Shown here: positions 1 through 4,333 of the stretch, piece by piece | Position numbering within the stretch: position 1 is the first letter of the stretch | Layout: the number at the start of each line of letters is the position of its first letter | Assembly: GCA_013001485.1 (NCBI GenBank) | Contig: JABDMN010000306.1 | Coordinates: 1 to 5,223 of the forward strand | DNA from: Acidimicrobiia bacterium | GTDB lineage: Bacteria > Actinomycetota > Acidimicrobiia > Spongiisociales > UBA5794 | Reading direction: 5' to 3' | DNA length: 5,223 bases | Made by a program: the position numbers and the translations under genes | The notes under the pieces: model-generated | What the model was told of the DNA's origin: nothing | Database searches by the model: none | The model's input: the letters and a program-made list of their open reading frames with translations, nothing else

Positions 1-780
1 ATCTGGGCCCGATGGATGCGAGACAGGTATGGAGCCAAGACCGAGCGGGCCTGGAAGCTGCGGTTCCACACCCAGACCGCCGGGGTGTCGCTGACTGCAC
101 AGCAGCCCCACAACAACGTGGTGCGGACGGCGATCGAGGCGCTGGCTGCCGTGCTCGGAGGAACCCAGAGCCTCCACACCAACGCTCTCGACGAGGTCTA
201 CGCGCTGCCGACGGCCGAGAACGCCGAGATCGCCCTCCGAACCCAGCAGGTGCTGATGCACGAGACGGGTCTGACCGACGTCGTCGACCCGCTCGGCGGC
301 AGCTGGTTTGTCGAGGAGATGACTGATCGCATCGAAGCTCGTGCCGAAGCGCTGTTCGCAGAGATCGAGGAGATGGGCGGAGGTTCGATGCTCGACGGAG
401 TCCTCGTCGGAATCGCTGATGGCTGGTTCCAGGGCGCAATCGCGGACTCGGCATACGACTTCGAAAAGGCAGTCGCCTCCGGAGACCGCACCGTCGTCGG
501 AGTGAACAAATACACGCTTGCCGACGAGCCTCCCATCGAGATCCTTCGCATCAGCCAGGACGTCGAAGAGGGGCAGCGTCAGGCCCTCGGTGAGCTGCGG
601 CGCGACCGCGATAGCGCACGGGTCGAGGCGGCCCTGCAGGCGCTGCAGGCTGGAGCTGTAGGCACCGACAACCTGATGCCGCTCCTCATCGAAGCGGCCC
701 GAGCCCGAGCGACTCTTGGCGAAATCGTCTCGACCCTCGAAACAGAATTCGGGAGGTACCGTGAGCCGCCGCAAGTCTGA
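1..780 (+). CDS. Acyl-CoA mutase large subunit, methylmalonyl-CoA mutase type (5'-truncated)
   Basis: The frame is open from the left edge (first codons read IWARWMRDRYGAK) to TGA at 778-780, giving 259 residues of the C-terminal half of a B12-dependent acyl-CoA mutase catalytic chain. Family signatures, numbered from the first codon, are HTQTAGVSLTAQQP at 23-36, LGGTQSLHTN at 52-61, ALRTQQ at 78-83 and VDPLGGSWFVE at 95-105. The Gln/His-rich first block lies in the substrate-binding region of the TIM barrel. The protein ends in the usual large-subunit tail (GEIVSTLETEFGRYREP), with no fused cobalamin-binding domain and no DxHxxG motif, so it should need a separate B12-binding small subunit. 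Family members interconvert acyl-CoA carbon skeletons, classically (R)-methylmalonyl-CoA and succinyl-CoA, in the cytoplasm. Residues that separate methylmalonyl-, ethylmalonyl- and isobutyryl-CoA mutases lie mostly upstream of this window, so the substrate is open. The internal ATG at 16 is not a real start. Confidence 0.95.
   Translation: MWARWMRDRYGAKTERAWKLRFHTQTAGVSLTAQQPHNNVVRTAIEALAAVLGGTQSLHTNALDEVYALPTAENAEIALRTQQVLMHETGLTDVVDPLGGSWFVEEMTDRIEARAEALFAEIEEMGGGSMLDGVLVGIADGWFQGAIADSAYDFEKAVASGDRTVVGVNKYTLADEPPIEILRISQDVEEGQRQALGELRRDRDSARVEAALQALQAGAVGTDNLMPLLIEAARARATLGEIVSTLETEFGRYREPPQV
751..756 (+). promoter_or_regulatory. Shine-Dalgarno site GGGAGG inside the mutase 3' end
   Basis: GGGAGG lies 4 bases before GTG at 761, within the last codons of the mutase gene. 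It is a near-ideal ribosome binding site and the main argument for translation of the overlapping small frame. It could also be chance, since GGxxGG strings are common in GC-rich coding DNA. Confidence 0.4.
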
Positions 781-946
781 CCGACTCACCAGGGTTCTCG
801 GCGAGCTGGTGCTGGCCGTGCACCTCGTTCTGGGAGGCGTCGAGGTGCAACACCGCGTCCATCACATTCACCGCCCGGCGGCGGTCCTCCCGATCGGAGA
901 GCCGACCCCATCGCTGGGCCACCGTCTGGTCCCCGAAGTGAGCTGA
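761..946 (+). CDS. Possible small protein overlapping the mutase end (61 aa, unrecognised)
   Basis: A GTG start at 761 follows the GGGAGG site at 751-756. The frame overlaps the mutase stop by 20 bp and ends in TGA at 944-946. The predicted 61-residue product begins MSRRKSDRLTRVLGELV and is basic, with a short Leu/Val-rich stretch near residues 12-27 and many His residues after that. About 80% of its codons end in G or C, like the neighbouring genes. I recognise no family. The minus strand over the same bases is also open (686-922) with similarly GC-rich third positions and a more acidic, protein-like composition, but no good ribosome site, so codon bias does not decide the strand. It may be a real small gene translationally coupled to the mutase, or only a gap between genes. 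Confidence 0.35.
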   Translation: MSRRKSDRLTRVLGELVLAVHLVLGGVEVQHRVHHIHRPAAVLPIGEPTPSLGHRLVPEVS

Positions 947-957
947 CCAGGCTGCTC

Positions 958-963
958 TACACT
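958..963 (+). promoter_or_regulatory. Weak -10-like hexamer upstream of the lipoprotein gene
   Basis: TACACT fits the actinobacterial TANNNT -10 pattern and sits 23 bases before the ATG at 987, which would give a short leader. No -35 of the TTGACA kind is visible at 16-19 bp spacing. The downstream genes may instead be transcribed from the mutase promoter. Confidence 0.2.
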
Positions 964-986
964 GACGGCTTACCGAGGCCTATCTC

Positions 987-1394
987 ATGACTCGATCATC
1001 CATTCCCCGCTTTCTCGTTGTCGCCATGTGCGTGTTGCTCGTCGCGTCGTGTGGAGGCGAGACCAAGAGCGGTGTCGAGTTCGGCGAAGGCGAGCTCCCG
1101 GGCGATTGGCCGCAAGCATTCCCGATCCCCGAGAACGCCGTGATCGGCTCAACCCTTGTCAACCACGACTCGGGGCGACAGGAAGTCGAGTTCAGGGTTT
1201 CGGCCCCCATCGAGACGTTGGCCCAGTACTTCGACCTGAACCTCGCCAATGCCGGGTATGCGATCGATTCCTCGAACGGCAACGACACAACCTGGTCCAT
1301 CGAGTTCCGTGACGACGACGACAGTGGGTCCATCGTCATCCAATCGTTTGGCAACATTTCCAGCGCCGTTGTTCGCATCCTGGGGGAGGGCTGA
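987..1394 (+). CDS. Small predicted lipoprotein (135 aa, function unknown)
   Basis: The N-terminus is a lipoprotein signal peptide: Arg3 and Arg8, a hydrophobic stretch at residues 9-20, then the lipobox VASC with Cys22 as the lipidated residue. The mature protein should be anchored on the outer face of the cytoplasmic membrane. After a Gly/Glu-rich linker comes a compact domain of about 95 residues. It opens with LPGDWPQAFPIP (37-48), then an alternating strand-like section, then APIETLAQYFDLNLANAGY (73-91), which looks like an amphipathic helix, an acidic DDDD turn at 109-112 and a C-terminal strand. This layout resembles small actinobacterial lipoproteins with a 'pressure-point plus helix' domain, but I cannot name a family. 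GAGG at 975-978 supports the ATG. The gene ends 3 bp before the next start, so the two are probably cotranscribed. Confidence 0.85.
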   Translation: MTRSSIPRFLVVAMCVLLVASCGGETKSGVEFGEGELPGDWPQAFPIPENAVIGSTLVNHDSGRQEVEFRVSAPIETLAQYFDLNLANAGYAIDSSNGNDTTWSIEFRDDDDSGSIVIQSFGNISSAVVRILGEG

Positions 1395-1397
1395 CTC

Positions 1398-1601
1398 GTG
1401 GCGAGACTGCACAAGTTCCCTGACAACCGCTTCGTGGGTACTCGCGACGACATGGTGGTCTACGACTGTGACGATGCCAGCGAGCTGTCTGTTCTCGAGG
1501 AGCGCCTCGTCGACGACGACCTTCTCGGTCTGAACCTGCTGCAGACGTTCGGACCGGACACTGTCGCCGAGGCCCGCAACCGGGGTTTCTCAGCGCTGTG
1601 A
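1398..1601 (+). CDS. Conserved-looking small acidic protein (67 aa, unknown function)
   Basis: GTG at 1398 is preceded by a strong purine run, GGGGGAGGG at 1382-1390, lying in the end of the lipoprotein gene with a 7-base spacer. The product has 14 Asp/Glu against 7 Arg/Lys, with clusters DD at 17-18, DCDD at 23-26 and DDD at 39-41. It has one Cys (24), no signal peptide and no membrane segment, so it is probably cytoplasmic. Residues 27-51 look helical and Leu-rich. I recognise no family. Its TGA overlaps the GTG of the following amidohydrolase (GTGA at 1598-1601), the arrangement of stop-start translational coupling. That suggests the two proteins are made together and supports this frame being real. 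An accessory role to the amidohydrolase is only a guess. Confidence 0.75.
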   Translation: MARLHKFPDNRFVGTRDDMVVYDCDDASELSVLEERLVDDDLLGLNLLQTFGPDTVAEARNRGFSAL

Positions 1602-2446
1602 TCGCTTACATCGATGCTCACGTGCATCCTCCCGTCGCTTCGTTCGTCGACGGCCCGCTCGCGCCGTACCGGCGGGGCATCGAGGCCCATCTCGGCACAG
1701 TCATCGAGGTACTGGAGCCTGTCGAACTGGCCGAGCACTACCGCCAACGCAACGCTCGGGCGGTCCTGCACGGTTGGGACACCTCGGACCTCACTCGCGA
1801 GACCCCGTTCGGGTCAGCGAAGGTGGCCGCGGTGGTTGCCGAGGCCCCCGACGTCTTCGTCGGCCTTGGTGCTGTTGATCCCGGGTTGGGCGCTCGTTCG
1901 GTTGCCGGGGTACACGAGACTGCGTCGCTCGGGCTCGCCGGACTGAGCTTCCACCCTTCCGCTCAGGGGCTGGCACCGACCTCCCGCAGAGCTCTTCCTG
2001 TCTTCGAGGCAGCCGAGGAGCACGGCCTGGTGTGTGTGGTCCACACCGGCGCGACCCGGCTCGGAGCCGGCATGCCAGGTGGTGCCGGCATTCGGCTCTC
2101 TCCGGCTCGCCCCATCTACGTCGATGAGATCGCCGCAACGTTCCCCGAGCTGATCCTGGTCATTGCTCATGTCGGAGACCTGTGGTGGGGTGAAGCTGTC
2201 GCGGTTGCCGAGCACAAGCCCAACGTCTACCTGGACATCTCCGGTCAGGACCCGACGCAGCTTGACGCCCCGAGCCGTCGTCGCCTCGAGGCAGGTCTCG
2301 TCGACAAGGTGATGTTTGGCAGCGACTTCCCCTTCGGGTCGCCGGACCAATGGCTTGCCAAGTGGGACGCTCTCGGGTTGCCCGAGAAGATCACCGAGGC
2401 CGTGCTGCGTGAGACGGCAGCCAGGGTGTTTCTCCGCAGCGACTGA
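1598..2446 (+). CDS. Amidohydrolase-2 family metal-dependent hydrolase/decarboxylase (282 aa)
   Basis: This is a complete TIM-barrel metallohydrolase of the amidohydrolase-related family (PF04909 type, which includes ACMSD-like decarboxylases and lactonase-like hydrolases). The metal-binding residues appear in order: IDAHVHPP at residues 5-12 with His8 and His10, GLSFHP at 115-120 after the fourth strand, VVHTG with His149, VIAHVG with His191, and MFGSDFPF with Asp243. The usual length of 270-330 residues matches. The family hydrolyses or decarboxylates small carboxylated or cyclic substrates using one divalent metal. The substrate cannot be read from sequence. No signal peptide is present, so it is cytoplasmic. 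The GTG start at 1598 overlaps the upstream stop as GTGA. Only a weak GGGG at 1582-1585 lies 12 bases upstream, so translation probably depends on coupling to the 67-aa gene. A later start would lose the first HxH motif. Confidence 0.93.
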   Translation: MIAYIDAHVHPPVASFVDGPLAPYRRGIEAHLGTVIEVLEPVELAEHYRQRNARAVLHGWDTSDLTRETPFGSAKVAAVVAEAPDVFVGLGAVDPGLGARSVAGVHETASLGLAGLSFHPSAQGLAPTSRRALPVFEAAEEHGLVCVVHTGATRLGAGMPGGAGIRLSPARPIYVDEIAATFPELILVIAHVGDLWWGEAVAVAEHKPNVYLDISGQDPTQLDAPSRRRLEAGLVDKVMFGSDFPFGSPDQWLAKWDALGLPEKITEAVLRETAARVFLRSD

Positions 2447-2460
2447 TCCCTGCCGGGATC
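2445..2460 (+). terminator. Small hairpin at the amidohydrolase stop codon
   Basis: GATCCC (2445-2450) and GGGATC (2455-2460) form a perfect 6-bp stem with a TGCC loop, overlapping the TGA stop. No T-tract follows, so it is not a classic intrinsic terminator. It may protect the 3' end or help termination together with the structured DNA downstream. Confidence 0.35.
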
Positions 2461-2553
2461 TCAAGGATCTGGCGTGGAGTGCCGATGAATCCAGCGACGG
2501 CGTGCTGCCGGAGCGCGCCGTCTCTTCAGATCTCGAGAACCGGGCGCGGCGAC

Positions 2554-2565
2554 CCCCACGTGGGG
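2554..2565. repeat. Perfect 12-bp palindrome CCCCACGTGGGG
   Basis: CCCCACGTGGGG is fully self-complementary with a CACGTG core, and lies about 110 bp after the amidohydrolase stop. It is too far from any start to be an obvious operator, and it may simply be part of the 3' structured region. Confidence 0.4.
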
Positions 2566-2579
2566 AGGGAGAGGGAGCC

Positions 2580-2594
2580 AAGGCTTTCCGCCTT
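2580..2594 (+). terminator. Short hairpin in the convergent gap
   Basis: AAGGC (2580-2584) pairs with GCCTT (2590-2594) around a TTTCC loop. The stem is only 5 bp and no T-run follows, so a terminator role is weakly supported. Confidence 0.2.
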
Positions 2595-2650
2595 CATGTT
2601 GTGCCCGAGCCCCGATCACACCCTTCCGGCCCTTGGGGGTGAGCCGGGGC

Positions 2651-2686
2651 GGAGCGGGGCTCCGGGGCGACCCGGGGCCTCTCTCT
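2651..2686 (+). terminator. GC-rich hairpin cluster followed by TCTCTCTT (possible terminator)
   Basis: Two overlapping alternatives are visible: GGAGC/GCTCC (2651-2655 with 2659-2663) and CCGGG/CCCGG (2662-2666 with 2671-2675, loop GCGA). An outer GGCCC (2628-2632) can pair with GGGCC (2675-2679). On the + strand a pyrimidine run TCTCTCTT (2680-2687) follows directly, resembling a degenerate intrinsic terminator for the operon on the left. On the minus strand the same structure lies just after the small membrane protein gene, so it could serve both directions. Confidence 0.4.
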
Positions 2687-2689
2687 TGC

Positions 2690-2809
2690 CTACAGGGTGC
2701 CGAAGAACCAGGCGGCGGCGGCGAGAATCGCCAATCCGGTTGCGATCGACGCGATGAGTAGGTACCTGGTCTGCACGACGGCGAGCGTAGCCTCCAGCGT
2801 CCTCAGCAT
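2690..2809 (-). CDS. Small single-pass membrane protein (39 aa, unrecognised)
   Basis: Reading the minus strand from ATG at 2809-2807 to TAG at 2692-2690 gives a 39-residue product. Residues 1-15 (MLRTLEATLAVVQTR) form a mostly amphipathic start. Residues 17-36 are a continuous hydrophobic helix (YLLIASI near its beginning, AAAAWFF at 30-36), followed by GTL at the end. Arg15 just before the helix predicts a cytoplasmic N-terminus by the positive-inside rule. About 87% of codons end in G or C, matching real genes nearby. GGGGG lies about 9 bases upstream of the ATG. An in-frame TAG further upstream limits any extension to roughly 14 codons. I know no family name. The gene is divergent from lpdA across about 70 bp and convergent with the amidohydrolase operon. 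The membrane-protein reading rests on one hydrophobic segment plus codon use. Confidence 0.62.
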   Translation of the reverse strand: MLRTLEATLAVVQTRYLLIASIATGLAILAAAAWFFGTL

Positions 2810-2846
2810 CGCCAGTACCCCCGTGCTGTAGTCAGACGGTCGCAGC

Positions 2847-2852
2847 TAGGCT
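2847..2852 (+). promoter_or_regulatory. Weak -10-like hexamer upstream of lpdA
   Basis: TAGGCT matches TANNNT and would start transcription about 20 bases before the lpdA GTG at 2880. There is no good -35 at the right distance. It is the best candidate in the 70-bp divergent gap, but unproven. Confidence 0.2.
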
Positions 2853-2879
2853 CGCGGTTCGATCGAGAGGGAGCCGTTT

Positions 2880-4250
2880 GTGCGCGACATCGTCATCATC
2901 GGTGGTGGTCCCGGCGGGTACGCCGCGGCGCTGTATGCCCACAACTTCGGGCTGGATGTTGCCCTGATCGAGAAGGACACCGTGGGTGGCACGTGTCTTC
3001 TCCGTGGGTGCATCCCGGCCAAAGCATGGCTTCACACCGCTGAGGTCTTCCACACCGTTTCGCATGCCGGGACGTTTGGTGTCATCGCCGAACCGCCCCG
3101 GGTCGATTGGGGCGCAGCTCTCGCCAGGAAGCAGTCGGTCGTCGACCGTTTGGTCGGTGGACTGGCGGGTCTCCTCAAACAACGCAACGTCGAGATCATC
3201 GATGGATTCGGGCGTCTCGTCGACGGTGGCGTCGAGGTGACATTCGACGACGGGTCGACGTCGGTGGTCGAGGCCCGTCACACGGTCATCGCCACCGGCT
3301 CTGTGCCCCGCAGCATTCCCGGCTACGACTTCGATGGGCATCGAATCGTGTCGTCCGATCACGCCCTCGATTGGGAGTCCCAACCAGACCGGGTCGCCAT
3401 CATCGGGGCCGGCGCCATCGGATGTGAGTTCGCTTCCTTGCTTGCCGACATGGGGTCCGAGGTTCACCTGTTCGAAATGCTCGACCAGGTCGTGCCGGGA
3501 ATGGAGCCTGAGGCGGCTCGAGTACTGAACAGGGCGCTCAAGAAGAAGGGCGTCGCGGTGCGCACTGGAGTCGGTGTCGGGCCCGCCGAGATCAGCGACT
3601 CGGGTGTGAGAGTGCCGTTTGGTGACGATGCGGTAGAGGTAGACGTCGTTCTGGTTGCCGTAGGTCGCGCTCCGGCAACCGAAGGTATTGGCCTCGAAGG
3701 AACCCCCGTCGAGGTGGAGCGAGGATTCATCCACGTCGACCCGGCAACGATGCTGACTGGCCGCCCTGGGACCTATGCGGTTGGTGACGTCGTGGCCGGC
3801 GTGCCTCAGCTCGCACACGCCGGGTTCGCCGAGGGCATCGCCGCCGTGACCCACATCGCAACCGGCACCACTCGACCAGTCATGTACTCGGCGATTCCGC
3901 TCGTGGTGTACACCAGTCCGGAGGTCGGCGCCGTCGGGCTCACCGAGCAACAGGCCCGCGATGCCGGCTACGAAGTCGAGGTGACGAAGCACGGTATGGG
4001 AGGAGTCGGTAGGGCGATCATCCAGGACGACACCGGTGGGACGGTCAAGCTGGTTGCCGAGAAGGACGGCCCTCTCCTCGGTGCGACGGTTGCCGGGCCT
4101 GGCGCCGGCGAGATGATCCACGAACTGATGTACGCCGTGGGCTGGGAAGCGCTGCCGTCGGAAGCGGCTGCGTTCGTCCATGCTCACCCCACCGTGTCCG
4201 AGGCGATCGGCGAGACACTGCTCGCGGCCTCCGGAACCCCACTCCATTGA
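2880..4250 (+). CDS. lpdA: Dihydrolipoyl dehydrogenase (E3), complete, 456 aa
   Basis: This flavoprotein disulfide reductase re-oxidises the dihydrolipoyl arm of E2 in 2-oxo acid dehydrogenase complexes (and the glycine cleavage H protein), passing electrons through FAD to NAD+. The FAD Rossmann motif GGGPGG is at residues 8-13. The redox-active disulfide sits in GGTCLLRGCIPAK with Cys39 and Cys44. ATG is at 138-140 and the NAD-binding GAGAIGCE at 176-183. The second FAD contact, YAVGD, is at 299-303. The C-terminal dimerisation domain carries HAHPTVSE at 434-441, with His436 and Glu441 as the catalytic acid/base pair. The length is typical of the family (450-475). All catalytic features are intact, so Lpd rather than mercuric or other related reductases is well supported. 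The usual Ser of GCIPSK is Ala here. GTG at 2880 is chosen because AGGGAG (2868-2873) lies 6 bases upstream and the Rossmann strand starts immediately. The E2 gene follows 83 bp downstream. Confidence 0.97.
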   Translation: MRDIVIIGGGPGGYAAALYAHNFGLDVALIEKDTVGGTCLLRGCIPAKAWLHTAEVFHTVSHAGTFGVIAEPPRVDWGAALARKQSVVDRLVGGLAGLLKQRNVEIIDGFGRLVDGGVEVTFDDGSTSVVEARHTVIATGSVPRSIPGYDFDGHRIVSSDHALDWESQPDRVAIIGAGAIGCEFASLLADMGSEVHLFEMLDQVVPGMEPEAARVLNRALKKKGVAVRTGVGVGPAEISDSGVRVPFGDDAVEVDVVLVAVGRAPATEGIGLEGTPVEVERGFIHVDPATMLTGRPGTYAVGDVVAGVPQLAHAGFAEGIAAVTHIATGTTRPVMYSAIPLVVYTSPEVGAVGLTEQQARDAGYEVEVTKHGMGGVGRAIIQDDTGGTVKLVAEKDGPLLGATVAGPGAGEMIHELMYAVGWEALPSEAAAFVHAHPTVSEAIGETLLAASGTPLH

Positions 4251-4279
4251 GATGCGTGGAGTGAGCCAAGCCAAACTGG

Positions 4280-4317
4280 AGATCTGAACGAGGCCGTGAC
4301 ACGCCTCAACCAGATCT
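4280..4317 (+). promoter_or_regulatory. Two-segment inverted repeat between lpdA and the E2 gene
   Basis: AGATCTG (4280-4286) pairs perfectly with CAGATCT (4311-4317). Inside it, a symmetrical AAC/AAC internal loop is followed by GAGGC (4290-4294) pairing with GCCTC (4303-4307) around an 8-base loop. That is 12 base pairs in a 38-base element. It ends 5 bases before the E2 Shine-Dalgarno AAGGAG (4323-4328). No T-run follows, so a simple terminator is unlikely. An mRNA stabiliser or processing site, a translation-modulating hairpin or a DNA operator are all possible. Confidence 0.5.
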
Positions 4318-4333
4318 AGATCAAGGAGCAGAC

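Larger units (their letters stand above)
2447..2689. other. Structured non-coding stretch between convergent genes
   Basis: I see no convincing gene here on either strand. The open frames running through it are extensions of shadow frames of the amidohydrolase and lack ribosome sites or recognisable products. It contains several short inverted repeats: TCTCGAGA at 2531-2538, a 12-bp palindrome at 2554-2565, AAGGC/GCCTT at 2580-2594, CACCC/GGGTG at 2619-2641, and a GC-rich cluster at 2651-2686. The + strand operon ends at its left and the minus-strand small gene ends at its right, so a bidirectional termination zone is the simplest reading. I recognise no tRNA, RNase P, SRP or riboswitch pattern. 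Confidence 0.5.

Noticed and set aside
12..326. A 104-codon + strand frame at the left edge
   Set aside because: It is out of frame with the mutase catalytic chain and extremely Arg-rich, the usual look of a shadow frame.
1814..2581. A 255-codon open frame on the minus strand over the amidohydrolase
   Set aside because: It is antisense to a gene with intact metal-binding motifs, with an Arg/Ser/Gly-biased product and no family resemblance.
2316..2642. A 108-codon + strand frame running from the amidohydrolase into the gap
   Set aside because: It starts inside the amidohydrolase in another frame, and the part beyond 2446 has no ribosome site and a Pro/Arg-rich shadow-like composition.
2651..2686. 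Considered as a structured regulatory RNA or riboswitch
   Set aside because: It lies downstream of the + operon and downstream of the minus-strand gene, not in front of any start. Termination is the simpler explanation.
2832..4274. A 480-codon open frame on the minus strand opposite lpdA
   Set aside because: It lies antisense to an unmistakable dihydrolipoyl dehydrogenase. Long antisense frames are expected from GC-rich codon bias, and the product has low-complexity Asp/His/Arg composition with no recognisable motif.
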